DNA of 64,000 nucleotides from Streptomyces sp. 549 (GTDB lineage Bacteria > Actinomycetota > Actinomycetes > Streptomycetales > Streptomycetaceae): NCBI RefSeq assembly GCF_030124175.1, contig NZ_JASKMT010000018.1, positions 1-64,000 of the forward strand. The letters are read 5' to 3'. The notes under the pieces are model-generated. The model was not told the DNA's origin and did no database searches. It saw only the letters and a program-made list of their open reading frames with translations. Positions 24,363-33,181 of the stretch are shown in pieces (the first letter of the stretch is position 1; each line of letters opens with the position of its first letter). Position numbers and translations under genes: made by a program.

Positions 24363-24539
24363 CGTACCGCCGACCGGTCCGGGCTGCCACCGGCCCGGGC
24401 CGCGACCGGGCCGGAATCCACCGGCCGTCGCGCCGCCACACTCCTCCCTACGGGTGATTCCGCACCGCCGTGACTGACCGCGTCGCGGCGGTGACCTGCG
24501 CCCGGGACGCTGTGTCACATTCCGTGCCGCCGAGGGTTC

Positions 24540-24569
24540 TTGGTGCTGGTGTGACGCCGGGGCTACTGT
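24540..24569 (+). promoter_or_regulatory. Promoter of the second NlpC/P60 gene
   Basis: TTGGTG (24540-24545) and TACTGT (24564-24569) with an 18-bp spacer give a start near 24576 and a leader of about 48 nt. The two paralogues therefore appear to be transcribed separately. Confidence 0.4.
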
Positions 24570-24623
24570 CTGCGAGCGCAGTCCCCGAACGGGGAGGCGT
24601 CAGCGGAAGGAGCGCGGACAACC

Positions 24624-25664
24624 GTGGCGACGCACCGGTCCAATCGGCACATCTCGCCGCCCGGCCTCGGCCGTGGTGCCCGGGTCACCGCCCTGTCGGC
24701 GGCTGCGGGAGCGGCTGCCGTGATCACGGCCGTCCCGGCTCTCGCCGACCCCGCGCAGCCCACGGTGGAGTCCGCCGGTACGCGCGTGGACCAGCTCTAC
24801 GCGGAGGCCGAACGCGCCACCGAGAAGTACAACGCCACCGCCGAGAAGGTCGACGAGCTGCGCGAACAGGTCGAGCGCGCCCAGGACCGGGCCGCCCGCG
24901 GCCAGGCCGCCGTCAACCGGATGCGCGGCGCGCTGGCCGCTGTGGCCGGCGCCCAGTACCGCTCCGCCGGGCTCGACCCGACGGTCGCGCTGATCCTCTC
25001 GGAGAACCCCGAGGACTACCTGGACAAGGCCGCGACGCTCGACCGGATCAGCAACCGGCACTCCGGCAAGCTCCGCGAACTCCTGCGCGCTCAGCGCTCC
25101 CTGGCCCAGCAGCGGACCGAGGCGGGCACGAAGCTCACCCAGCTGGAGCACCACGGCAAGGAACTCCAGCGGCACAAGAAGGCCGTGCAGAGCAAGCTCG
25201 GCGCCGCCCGCCGGCTGCTCAACCGGCTGACGCCCGAGGAGCGTTCCGACCGCGAGCGCGCCTCCCGCAGCGGAACCCGCCCCGACGGTGTGCTGCCGGA
25301 CGCCTCGCAGGCGCCCTCCGGCCGGGCCGGGGCGGCGGTGGCCGCCGCGCGCGGTGCCGTCGGCCGCCCCTACGTGTGGGGCGCCGCCGGGCCCAGCGCC
25401 TTCGATTGCGCCGGGCTCACCCAGTGGGCGTACGCCCAGGCCGGGGTGTCGGTGCCGCGCACCTCGCAGGGCCAGGCCCACGCGGGCCGCCGGGTGCCGC
25501 TCTCCCAGGCCCAGCCGGGCGACCTCGTCGTCTACCGCGGCGACGCCAGCCATGTGGCGATGTACGTGGGCAACGGCCAGGTCGTGCACGCGCCCTACCC
25601 GGGCGCGCAGGTGCGGTACGACCCGGTCAACATGATGCCGGTGAGCGCGGTCAGCCGGCCCTGA
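24624..25664 (+). CDS. Secreted NlpC/P60 peptidoglycan endopeptidase (second of tandem pair)
   Basis: A 346-residue paralogue of the preceding gene with the same order: signal peptide (cleavage near PALADP), coiled coil (~45-215), linker, NlpC/P60 domain. Catalytic residues are Cys 262 in SAFDCAGLTQWAY, His 310 in SHVAMYVG and His 322 in QVVHAPYPG. Compared with the first copy the coiled coil is richer in Arg and less in Lys, and the linker is shorter. GTG at 24624 with GGAAGGAG nearby. A large open frame from 24470 that overlaps it is out of frame and rejected. Confidence 0.92.
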   Translation: MATHRSNRHISPPGLGRGARVTALSAAAGAAAVITAVPALADPAQPTVESAGTRVDQLYAEAERATEKYNATAEKVDELREQVERAQDRAARGQAAVNRMRGALAAVAGAQYRSAGLDPTVALILSENPEDYLDKAATLDRISNRHSGKLRELLRAQRSLAQQRTEAGTKLTQLEHHGKELQRHKKAVQSKLGAARRLLNRLTPEERSDRERASRSGTRPDGVLPDASQAPSGRAGAAVAAARGAVGRPYVWGAAGPSAFDCAGLTQWAYAQAGVSVPRTSQGQAHAGRRVPLSQAQPGDLVVYRGDASHVAMYVGNGQVVHAPYPGAQVRYDPVNMMPVSAVSRP

Positions 25665-25702
25665 CCGGCCGGGCCCAGGAGCCCGCCGGCCGCCCGTCGC
25701 CG

Positions 25703-25708
25703 TACGAT
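25703..25708 (+). promoter_or_regulatory. -10 box of leaderless lipoprotein gene
   Basis: TACGAT ends exactly 6 nt before the GTG at 25715 and no ribosome site is present, so a leaderless transcript is likely. Confidence 0.5.
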
Positions 25709-25714
25709 CGTCCC

Positions 25715-27016
25715 GTGGCGGGACGCGGCTGGGCGACGCGGCCGTGGGCGGCGGCCGTCCTCGCGGCCCTGCTGGCGCTGCCCGCCGCCTGCGCCGCCCC
25801 TGCCCCGGTGCCCGCGCCGCGCGAGGAACTGGGACAGCTGCTGGCACGGCAGTCGGCCGCGGTCACCGCGGGTGACCGCGACGCCTACCTCGCCGAGATC
25901 GACCCGGCGGCGACCGGCTACGCGGCGCTGCGCCGCCAGGCCTTCGACAACCTGCGCGCCCTCCCGCTGGAGCAGTGGTCCTACCGCCTGCTGTCGGTGC
26001 ACCCACTGCCCGAGGACGGCGACCGCGCGGTGGTCCGGGCGGAGCTGAGCCACCGGCTGCGCGGCCACGACCGCACCCCCGTCACAGACGAGGAGCAGTG
26101 GGACGCGGTCCGCCGCGGTGACCGCTGGTACCTGAGCGGGGAACGGGACGGAAGCGCCCGCCAGCTGTGGGAGCAGGGCGCGTTGACCGTGCAGCGGGGC
26201 AGCCGCAGCCTGGTGCTCGGCGTCGGGCGGGACCGTGCCTCGCTGCGCGAGCTGGCCGCCGAGGCCGACCGCGCGGTGCCCGCCGTGGACGCGGCATGGA
26301 AGCGGCCCTGGACGCGCCGGGTCGTGGTGCTGGCGCCCGCCGGAGTCAACGAGATGGCCGAGCTGCTCGGTGCGCCGCCCGCCGACTACCGCGGCATCGC
26401 CGCCGTCACCACCAGCGCGGGCGACCCGGGCGCGCACGCCGAGCGCGGGGACGGCACGGCCCGGCACCGGGCATCCGCCGACCCCGGCCCGACGTCCGGC
26501 CCGGCGCCGGCGGTCCGTGTGCTGGTCAACCCAGGCGCGTACGGCGCGCTCAGCGCGGAGGGGCGCCGGGTCGTGATGACCCACGAGGTGACGCACGCCG
26601 CCACCCGGGGCGCCACCACCGCCGCCACGCCGCTGTGGCTCTCCGAGGGCTTCGCCGACTGGGCCGGATACCTCGGCACCGACCGCACCCCGGAGCAGGC
26701 CGCCCCGGAACTGGCCCGCGAGGTGCGCGCCGGCCGGGTGCCCCGGCAACTGCCCTCCGACGAGGACTTCACCTTCGGCCGGTCCGCCGCCGAGCTGGCC
26801 CTCGCCTACGAGGGCGGGTGGCTGGCCTGCCTGCTCATCGCCCGCGACTGGGGCCCGAAGGCGCCCGGAGACCTCTACCGGGCGATGGGCGGGCAGAGCG
26901 CGGACGCGGCGCTGCGCGAGGTGCTGGGCGTCGGCGAGGCCGAGTTCACCGCTCGCTGGCGCGACCACCTGCGGGCCGAACTCGGCGGCTCACCGGCGCG
27001 GCGACCGCAGGGCTGA
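25715..27016 (+). CDS. Lipoprotein with gluzincin-like HExxH metallopeptidase motif
   Basis: A 433-residue exported protein. The lipobox LPAAC lies at about residues 24-28. An N-terminal SnoaL/NTF2-like part (~45-150) precedes a C-terminal domain with VVMTHEVTHAATRGA (HExxH, near residue 290) and, about 20 residues later, LWLSEGFADWAGYLG, whose Glu is the expected third zinc ligand. This arrangement is that of peptidase-MA-like and M1/M61-like gluzincins. Substrate unknown; probably acts at the outer face of the membrane. The last 71 bp overlap the convergent GT87 gene. Start is the leaderless GTG at 25715. Confidence 0.8.
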   Translation: MAGRGWATRPWAAAVLAALLALPAACAAPAPVPAPREELGQLLARQSAAVTAGDRDAYLAEIDPAATGYAALRRQAFDNLRALPLEQWSYRLLSVHPLPEDGDRAVVRAELSHRLRGHDRTPVTDEEQWDAVRRGDRWYLSGERDGSARQLWEQGALTVQRGSRSLVLGVGRDRASLRELAAEADRAVPAVDAAWKRPWTRRVVVLAPAGVNEMAELLGAPPADYRGIAAVTTSAGDPGAHAERGDGTARHRASADPGPTSGPAPAVRVLVNPGAYGALSAEGRRVVMTHEVTHAATRGATTAATPLWLSEGFADWAGYLGTDRTPEQAAPELAREVRAGRVPRQLPSDEDFTFGRSAAELALAYEGGWLACLLIARDWGPKAPGDLYRAMGGQSADAALREVLGVGEAEFTARWRDHLRAELGGSPARRPQG

Positions 27017-28247
27017 ACACGCGGGCTCCGCCGTGCCCGGCCCCGCCCGGACCCGGTTCCGGGCGGTCCCCGGCCGTCACCGTGCTGCGCCACAGCGCCG
27101 CACCGGCCAGCAGCGAGGCGGCCACCAGCAGCCCGTTCCGCACCACCAGCAGTGTCACGCCGACCGCGTCGCTCGCCACCACGTGCCCGAAACCGAGCGG
27201 GAACTCCAGCAGCGTGAAGAAGGTCGCGGCCAGCACCAGCAGGGCCGGTCCCCGCATGTGCCACGAACGCAGCGCCAGGCACACCGCGGCCAGGCCCACC
27301 AGCCACAGCAGGTACTGCGGGCTGAGCACACGGCTGGTGGTGGTGAACAGCAGCACCGCGGTGAACGCCGCGTCGGCGGGAGTGGCCGCCGTCCAGCGCC
27401 GGGCCCGCAGCCGCCACCACAGCAGCCAGCCGAAGGCGAGGGCCGTCAGTACCAGCGACCCCGCCGCGACCGCCTCCACGTGCGGGCCGAGGAACTCCAT
27501 CGACCCGTAGTGCAGCCTCACCTCCCCCTCCCAGCCGAACTGCCGGGCGACGTGCAGTACCAGCGCGCCCAGCGACTCCACCTCCACACCGCGGTCCCGC
27601 TGCGCCGTCAGGAAGTCCAGCGCGCCCGGCATCGCCGCGGTGAACAGTGCCGTGAGCAGCACCCCGGTGGCCAGCGCCGCCAGCCACGCCGCGCGGGTCG
27701 CCCGGCCGCGCGGCGTGCCGACCAGGATCAGCGCCGGCCACACCTTCAGCAGCGCGCCGAAAGCGGCCAGCGCGCCCGCGGCACGGGGGTGCCGGGCAGC
27801 GGTGAGCAGCGCGGCCACCGCCACCGCCGTCACCATCACGTCGTACCGGGCGAAGGCTGTCGGCCCCAGCAGCGGCACCCCGGCCACCCACACCCAGGCG
27901 CCCGCCACGCTGCGCCCGGCGCCGCGCCCGGCGCGCAGCAGCGCGGCGAACACCGCCGCGTCGGTGAGCAGCGCCAGGACGAAGAACGCCGCCGGGTAGG
28001 ACAGGAACGGCAGCAGGGCGGGGGCGAGCACGGGCAGCGCGGCGCCCGGCGGGTACTGCCACGTCACGTCGTCCAGCGGGAAGCTGCCCGTGCGCAGCAC
28101 CTCGTACCAGTTCCGGTAGATCACCGACACGTCGGTGGTGACGTCCGGGCCCGGCAGGGTCAGCACGTGGAACACCAGGAGCAGCAGCAGGACGCGGGTG
28201 GCGGCCCAGACGAGGCAGGCGGTCCGGGCGGTGGGGGGCGCACGCAT
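26946..28247 (-). CDS. GT87-family integral membrane glycosyltransferase
   Basis: A 433-residue protein with about ten hydrophobic segments. After the first helix comes a loop with the acidic residues and aromatic patch typical of polyprenyl-phosphate-mannose-dependent enzymes (VIYRNWYEVLRTGSFPLDD). FARYDVMVTAVAVAALL and LLKVWPALILVGTPRGR match the GT87 family of alpha-mannosyltransferases that extend PI-mannosides or lipoglycans. It is divergent from the PimB-like gene by 48 bp, which supports a shared envelope-glycolipid role. The start ATG at 28247 is leaderless. Its C terminus overlaps the lipoprotein gene tail-to-tail. Confidence 0.85.
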   Translation of the reverse strand: MRAPPTARTACLVWAATRVLLLLLVFHVLTLPGPDVTTDVSVIYRNWYEVLRTGSFPLDDVTWQYPPGAALPVLAPALLPFLSYPAAFFVLALLTDAAVFAALLRAGRGAGRSVAGAWVWVAGVPLLGPTAFARYDVMVTAVAVAALLTAARHPRAAGALAAFGALLKVWPALILVGTPRGRATRAAWLAALATGVLLTALFTAAMPGALDFLTAQRDRGVEVESLGALVLHVARQFGWEGEVRLHYGSMEFLGPHVEAVAAGSLVLTALAFGWLLWWRLRARRWTAATPADAAFTAVLLFTTTSRVLSPQYLLWLVGLAAVCLALRSWHMRGPALLVLAATFFTLLEFPLGFGHVVASDAVGVTLLVVRNGLLVAASLLAGAALWRSTVTAGDRPEPGPGGAGHGGARVFSPAVAAPVSRRVRPAGGRASER

Positions 28248-28253
28248 GACCCG

Positions 28254-28259
28254 ACCGTA
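28254..28259 (-). promoter_or_regulatory. -10 box of leaderless GT87 gene
   Basis: TACGGT on the minus strand, 6 nt before the ATG at 28247. It occupies the place where the -35 of the opposite promoter would fall. Confidence 0.5.
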
Positions 28260-28281
28260 CGCTGCGCGCCCGGCCACCCGG

Positions 28282-28287
28282 TACTGT
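28282..28287 (+). promoter_or_regulatory. -10 box of leaderless pimB-like gene
   Basis: TACTGT ends 8 nt before the ATG at 28296; no ribosome site. Both promoters of the divergent pair fit within 48 bp. Confidence 0.45.
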
Positions 28288-28295
28288 CGTCGCCG

Positions 28296-29450
28296 ATGTA
28301 CGAGACGATGCGCAAGACGCTGATTGTCACCAACGACTTCCCGCCCCGCCCCGGCGGCATCCAGGCGTTCCTGCACAGCTTGGCGCTGCGGCTGGACCCG
28401 GACCGGGTGGTCGTCTACGCCTCGACGTGGAACCGGACCGCCGAGGGGCGCGCGGAGACGTCGCGGTTCGACGCCGAGCAGCCTTTCGCGGTGGTGCGCG
28501 ACCGCGCCACGATGCTGCTGCCCACCCCGCGCGCGACCCGCCGCGCGGTGGGACTGCTTCGGGAACACGGCTGCACCGCGGTGTGGTTCGGCGCGGCGGC
28601 ACCGCTGGGCCTGATGGCCCCCGCGCTGCGGGACGCCGGGGCGGAGCGGATCATCGCGACGACCCACGGCCACGAGGCGGGCTGGGCCCAGCTGCCGGGC
28701 GCCCGGCGGCTGCTGCGCCGGGTCGGGGACGGGGTGGACACCGTCACCTACCTCGGTGAGTACACCCGCTCCCGGATCGCCCCGGCGCTCTCCCCGGCGG
28801 CGGCCGACCGGATGGTCCAACTGCCGCCCGGCGTCGACGAGAAGACCTTCCACCCGGGTTCCGGCGGCGACCGGGTGCGGGCCCGGCTGGGCCTGAGCGA
28901 GCGCCCGGTCGTGGTGTGCGTCTCCCGCCTCGTCCCGCGCAAGGGCCAGGACACCCTGATCCGCGCGCTGCCGCGGGTCCTGTCCGAGGTGCCCGACACC
29001 GTGCTGCTCGTCGTCGGCGGGGGCCCCTACGAGGGCGAGCTGCGGCGCCTGGCGTCCACGACGGGCGTGGCCGACGCCGTCCGGTTCACCGGGTCGGTGC
29101 CGTGGGCGGAGCTGCCCGCCCACTACGGGGCCGGCGACGTCTTCGCCATGCCCTGCCGGACCCGCCGCGGCGGCCTCGACGTCGAGGGGCTGGGCATCGT
29201 CTACCTGGAGGCGTCCGCCACCGGCCTACCGGTGGTCGGCGGCGACTCCGGCGGCGCGCCCGACGCGGTGCTCGACGGCGAGACCGGCTGGGTGGTTCGC
29301 GGCGGCGACGCCGAGCAGACCGCGGACCGGCTGGTCAGCCTGCTGCGCGACCCGGAACTGCGGCAGCGCATGGGACGGCGCGGTCGGCAGTGGGTCGAGG
29401 AGCGCTGGCGCTGGGACCTGCTGGCCGAACGGCTCCGCGCCCTGCTGTGA
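28296..29450 (+). CDS. pimB: GT4 glycosyltransferase, PimB-type phosphatidylinositol mannosyltransferase
   Basis: A 384-residue GT-B enzyme that probably transfers mannose from GDP-mannose to a PI-monomannoside at the inner membrane face. The N-terminal domain has LIVTNDFPPRPGGIQAFLHSL. The C-terminal donor site shows SRLVPRKGQDTLIRAL and the EX7E-type EGLGIVYLEASATGLPVVGG near residues 300-320. Length and motifs match mycobacterial PimB' orthologues. Alternative start: Met 5 at 28308. A 22-bp-stem terminator follows. Confidence 0.88.
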   Translation: MYETMRKTLIVTNDFPPRPGGIQAFLHSLALRLDPDRVVVYASTWNRTAEGRAETSRFDAEQPFAVVRDRATMLLPTPRATRRAVGLLREHGCTAVWFGAAAPLGLMAPALRDAGAERIIATTHGHEAGWAQLPGARRLLRRVGDGVDTVTYLGEYTRSRIAPALSPAAADRMVQLPPGVDEKTFHPGSGGDRVRARLGLSERPVVVCVSRLVPRKGQDTLIRALPRVLSEVPDTVLLVVGGGPYEGELRRLASTTGVADAVRFTGSVPWAELPAHYGAGDVFAMPCRTRRGGLDVEGLGIVYLEASATGLPVVGGDSGGAPDAVLDGETGWVVRGGDAEQTADRLVSLLRDPELRQRMGRRGRQWVEERWRWDLLAERLRALL

Positions 29451-29482
29451 CGCCGTCAGGTCGGGTCCGGCCGCGACCGGAC

Positions 29483-29537
29483 CCGCCCCGCCCACCGCTG
29501 AGTCCGCCCCCGTGCGACTCAGCGGTGGGCGGGGCGG
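29483..29537. terminator. Very long-stem terminator
   Basis: A perfect 22-bp stem (arms begin CCGCCCCGCCC and end GGGCGGGGCGG) with an 11-nt loop, between the pimB-like gene and the convergent fadD. Probably acts on both strands. Confidence 0.8.
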
Positions 29538-29616
29538 TGGTCAGTACGCGAACGTCCTGCCCGTGCAGGTCCGAGCGCCGCGGGTGACGCAGCCTCAGGA
29601 GTGGGGCGGGACGCCG

Positions 29617-31419
29617 TCAGGAGTAGAGGGCTTCGATCTCCTGTGCGAAGTCCTTCACGACCACGTTGCGCTTGAGCTTCAGCGACGGCGTGACATGCCC
29701 GGACTCCTCGCTGAACTGGGCGTCCAGCACCCGGAACTTGCGCACCGACTCGGCGCGCGACACGGCGGCGTTGCCGTCGTCCACCGCGCCCTGCACCGCG
29801 GCGAGCAGATCGGCGTCGGCGAGCAGTTCGGCGTGTGAGAGCTTGTCCTTGCCGTGCTCGGCCGCCCAGCGCGGCAGGAACTCCTCGTCCAGGGTGATCA
29901 GGGCGGCCACGAACGGCCGCCCGTCGCCGACCACCATGCACTCGCCGACCAGCGCGTGGGCGCGGATGCGGTCCTCGATGACCGCCGGGGCGACGTTCTT
30001 GCCGCCCGCCGTCACCAGGATCTCCTTCTTGCGCCCGGTGATGGCGAGATAGCCGTCCTCGTCGAGTGTGCCGATGTCACCGGTGTGGAACCAGCCGTCG
30101 GCGAGTGCCTCGTCGGTGGCGGCCTTGTTGTTCCAGTAACCGGTGAACAGGTGGTCGCCGTGCAGCAGCACCTCGCCGTCGTCGGCGATCCGCACCACCG
30201 AGCCCGGCAGCGGCTGGCCGACCGTGCCGATCTTCTGCCGGTCCCACGGGTTGAAGCCCGTCGCCGCGCAGGTCTCGGTCAGTCCGTAGCCCTCCAGCAC
30301 GGTGAACCCGATGCCGCGGTAGAAGTGGCCCAGGCGCTCGCCGAGCGCCGCGCCGCCGGAGATGGCGTGCGTCGCGCGGCCGCCCAGTACCGCGCGGAGC
30401 TTGGAGAAGACGAGCTTGTCGAACAGCTTGTGGGTGAGTTTCAGCCGCAGCGACGGCCCGGCGGGGTCGTCCATGGCCCGGCTCCACGCGATCGCGGTGG
30501 CCGACGCCCGGTCGAAGATCTTGCCCTTGCCGTCGGCCTGCGCCTTGGCCCGCGCCGAGTTGTAGACCTTCTCGAAGACGCGCGGCACGCCGAGCACGAT
30601 GGTCGGCTGGAACGAGGCCAGCTCGTCGGTGAGGTTCTTCACGTCGGGCACGTGGCCCAGGCGGATCGGTGCCATCACCGCCGCCAGCTGCACCATGCGC
30701 CCGAAGACGTGCGCGGCCGGGAGGAACAGCAGGACCGAGGACTCCCCGGTACGGAACAGCGGGCGCAGCCGCTCCACGACGTTGCCGCACTCGGCGAAGA
30801 ACGAACGGTGCGTCAGCACGCAGCCCTTGGGGCGCCCGGTGGTGCCGGAGGTGTAGACGATGGTGGCCGGGGAGTCGGCGTGGGCGGTCGAGCTGCGCTC
30901 GTCCACCGTCTCCTCGCTGATCTCCGCGCCGGCCGCCCCCAGCTCGGCCACGGCGCCGTCGTCGATGGTCCACACCCGGCGCAGCTCGGACAGCTCGGCG
31001 GACACGGACGCGACGCACTCGGCGTGCGCGGCGGTCTCCACCAGGATGGCGACGGCCCCCGAGTCACCGAGGATCCAGGCCACCTGCTCGGGGGAGCTGG
31101 TCTCGTAGACCGGCACGGTCACCCCGCCGGCGCTCCAGATGGCGAAGTCCAGCAGCGTCCACTCGTAGCGGGTGCGCGACATCAGTGCGACGCGGTCGCC
31201 CGGCTGCACACCCGCCGCGATCAGCCCCTTGGCGGCGGTGCGGACCTCGGCGAGGAACTCCCTGGCCGTCAGGTCCTGCCAGCCGCCACCGGCGGTGCCG
31301 GGGGCCTTGCGGGCGATCACCGCCACATCGGAGTGCTGGACGGCGTTCCGACGGATCAGATCAGTCAGGTTTCCGTCCGCGGGGACCTCGTACAGGGCCG
31401 GAAGGCTGAACTCGCGCAA
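29617..31419 (-). CDS. fadD: Long-chain acyl-CoA synthetase (FadD15-like)
   Basis: A 600-residue ANL-superfamily enzyme that activates fatty acids to acyl-CoA with ATP. The P-loop-like motif ATIVYTSGTTGRPKGCVLTH lies near residues 186-205. FTVLEGYGLTETCAATGFN carries the A5 signature, GWFHTGDIGTLDEDGYL the A7 Asp, and GRKKEILVTAGGKNV the A8 hinge. The start is a TTG at 31419 with GAGGAG 8 nt upstream; no better ATG/GTG is in frame. A 393-bp intergenic region separates it from the divergent phosphoesterase. Confidence 0.93.
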   Translation of the reverse strand: MREFSLPALYEVPADGNLTDLIRRNAVQHSDVAVIARKAPGTAGGGWQDLTAREFLAEVRTAAKGLIAAGVQPGDRVALMSRTRYEWTLLDFAIWSAGGVTVPVYETSSPEQVAWILGDSGAVAILVETAAHAECVASVSAELSELRRVWTIDDGAVAELGAAGAEISEETVDERSSTAHADSPATIVYTSGTTGRPKGCVLTHRSFFAECGNVVERLRPLFRTGESSVLLFLPAAHVFGRMVQLAAVMAPIRLGHVPDVKNLTDELASFQPTIVLGVPRVFEKVYNSARAKAQADGKGKIFDRASATAIAWSRAMDDPAGPSLRLKLTHKLFDKLVFSKLRAVLGGRATHAISGGAALGERLGHFYRGIGFTVLEGYGLTETCAATGFNPWDRQKIGTVGQPLPGSVVRIADDGEVLLHGDHLFTGYWNNKAATDEALADGWFHTGDIGTLDEDGYLAITGRKKEILVTAGGKNVAPAVIEDRIRAHALVGECMVVGDGRPFVAALITLDEEFLPRWAAEHGKDKLSHAELLADADLLAAVQGAVDDGNAAVSRAESVRKFRVLDAQFSEESGHVTPSLKLKRNVVVKDFAQEIEALYS

Positions 31420-31812
31420 GACTGCTGCTCCTCATCGGCGCCGGAACGGGGGCCGCTGCGGGTCGGCCTCCGTTGGCTCGCCCCTGGGCGTTCGCGGCCC
31501 CGGGGGTGGACGGCCCGGACGTTACCCATCGGTATGGCCGTCGGTACAGGGGGAAAGGCCAGATGTTCGCTGTGTCACATATGCCCGGGAGGCGAGTCGC
31601 CCCCAGTCGCCCCCCAAAGGGCCGCCTGGGACAGCCCCCTGGTGAGAACCCTAGTCCACCGTCCCCCTGACCTGGAAGCGACCGCCTTCCGCCCCCGACC
31701 GGCGCCTCCCCGGCGCGCCGCTGCACCTCCCGGCGCACAGTCGCACCCCGGCGCCCCCGCGGCTGCCACCGTCTCCCACCGGGACCGCTGGGCGGAGCCT
31801 TAGGCTGACCGC
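31420..31812. other. 393-bp divergent intergenic region (fadD / phosphoesterase)
   Basis: No coding character. It holds the fadD ribosome site at its left edge and the leaderless promoter of the phosphoesterase at its right edge. A less GC-rich stretch near 31530-31590 (GTTACCCATCGGTATGG, TGTCACATATG) could contain the fadD promoter and an operator, but I cannot define either. The rest is C-rich. Confidence 0.4.
31801..31806 (+). promoter_or_regulatory. -10 box of leaderless phosphoesterase gene
   Basis: TAGGCT, 6 nt before the ATG at 31813; no ribosome site. Confidence 0.5.
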
Positions 31813-32583
31813 ATGCCTGGGACACGGATTCATGTGGTCAGTGATGTGCACGGCAACGCCGAGGACCTCGCACGGGCAGGCGACGGCGCGGACGCGCTGA
31901 TCTGCCTGGGCGACCTGATCCTCTTCCTGGACTACGCCGACCACTCGCGCGGCATCTTCCCCGACCTGTTCGGCGAGGAGGCGGCCGACCGCATCGTGGA
32001 ACTGCGCACCGCACGCCGCTTCACCGAGGCCCGGGAGTTCTCCCGCAGCCTGTGGTCCGGCATGGACCGGGCCGCCGCGATCGAGAGCGCCGTACGCAAG
32101 CAGTACGCGGAACTCTTCGCCGCCTTCCCCGACCCGACGTACGCCACCTACGGCAATGTCGACATACCCCGGCTGTGGCCCGAGTTCACCGAGGACGGCA
32201 CCACGGTGCTCGACGGGACGACCGCCGTCATCGGTGGACTCACCGTCGGCTTCGTCGGCGGCGGTCTGCGCACGCCGATGAACACGCCCTTCGAGATCGA
32301 CGACGACGTCTACGCGGAGAAGGTCGCCGCGCTCGGCCCGGTCGACGTGCTCTGCTCGCACATCCCGCCGGACGTCCCCGAGCTGTGCTACGACGTCGTC
32401 GCGCGCCGGTTCGAGCGCGGTAGCGCCGCACTGCTCGACGCCATCCGGGAGGTGCGCCCCCGCTACGCCCTGTTCGGCCACGTGCACCAGCCGCTGGCCC
32501 GCCGTATGCGGGTCGGCGCCACCGAGTGTGTCAACGTCGGCCATTTCGCGTCCCACGGGCGGCCCTTCGTCCTGGAGTGGTGA
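31813..32583 (+). CDS. Metallophosphoesterase
   Basis: A 256-residue calcineurin-like phosphoesterase with a two-metal centre. Motif blocks are in order: IHVVSDVHGNAEDLARAGDG (DxH), LICLGDLILF (GD), ATYGNVDIPRLWPEF (GN, with the usual GNH/D changed to GNVD), LCSHIPPDVPEL (H) and YALFGHVHQPLARRM (GHxH). Cytoplasmic, no signal. Substrate unknown. It is followed by an SRPBCC gene after 138 bp, with its own ribosome site. Confidence 0.85.
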   Translation: MPGTRIHVVSDVHGNAEDLARAGDGADALICLGDLILFLDYADHSRGIFPDLFGEEAADRIVELRTARRFTEAREFSRSLWSGMDRAAAIESAVRKQYAELFAAFPDPTYATYGNVDIPRLWPEFTEDGTTVLDGTTAVIGGLTVGFVGGGLRTPMNTPFEIDDDVYAEKVAALGPVDVLCSHIPPDVPELCYDVVARRFERGSAALLDAIREVRPRYALFGHVHQPLARRMRVGATECVNVGHFASHGRPFVLEW

Positions 32584-32721
32584 CGGCCGCCCGCCCGCAG
32601 CGCGGTAGCCTCGGGAACGCAGGCGGGACGCGGTGCGCGGGGCGCACCCGGCGTCCGCGCGCTTCAGACCACAGCTTGAGACCACAGCGGCACACACGGG
32701 TTCAGCGGAGGAGCCAGGGCG

Positions 32722-33180
32722 ATGGCGGAACACACCAGGTCGAGCATCACGATCGACGCGGCACCGGCCGAGGTCATGGACGTGATCGCCGACTTCGCCC
32801 GTTACCCGGAGTGGACGGGAGAGGTGAAGGAGGCCGAGGTGGTCTCCACCGACGAGCACGGGCGCGCCCAGCAGGTGAGGCTGCTGCTCGACGCGGGAGC
32901 CATCAAGGACGAGCACACCCTCGGCTACGAGTGGCCCGCCCCCGGCGAGGTCCGCTGGTCGCTGGTGAAGTCGCAGATGCTGCGCGCGCTGGACGGGGCC
33001 TACCTGCTGAAGCCGCTCGACGGCGGCGCCCGCACCGAGGTCACCTACCAGCTCACCGTGGACGTCAAGATCCCCATGCTCGGCATGATCAAGCGCAAGG
33101 CGGAGAAGGTCATCATCGACCGCGCGCTGGACGGGCTGAAGAAGCGGGTCGAGTCCGGCGCCGCCACCGGCAAGGCCTGA
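32722..33180 (+). CDS. SRPBCC/polyketide-cyclase-like protein
   Basis: A 152-residue START-like hydrophobic-pocket protein (SITIDAAPAEVMDVIADFAR at the N terminus, YPEWTGEVKEAEVV next, and the long C-terminal helix KVIIDRALDGLKKRV). Likely binds a hydrophobic ligand. ATG at 32722 after GGAGGAG. Only 1 bp separates its stop from the ArsA-like gene, so the two are co-expressed. Confidence 0.85.
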   Translation: MAEHTRSSITIDAAPAEVMDVIADFARYPEWTGEVKEAEVVSTDEHGRAQQVRLLLDAGAIKDEHTLGYEWPAPGEVRWSLVKSQMLRALDGAYLLKPLDGGARTEVTYQLTVDVKIPMLGMIKRKAEKVIIDRALDGLKKRVESGAATGKA

Positions 33181-33181
33181 G

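Noticed and set aside
24470..27016. An 848-codon frame spanning the second NlpC gene and the lipoprotein
   Set aside because: Only its last 434 codons (from 25715) are real; the first half is an Arg/Pro-rich out-of-frame shadow of the NlpC gene.
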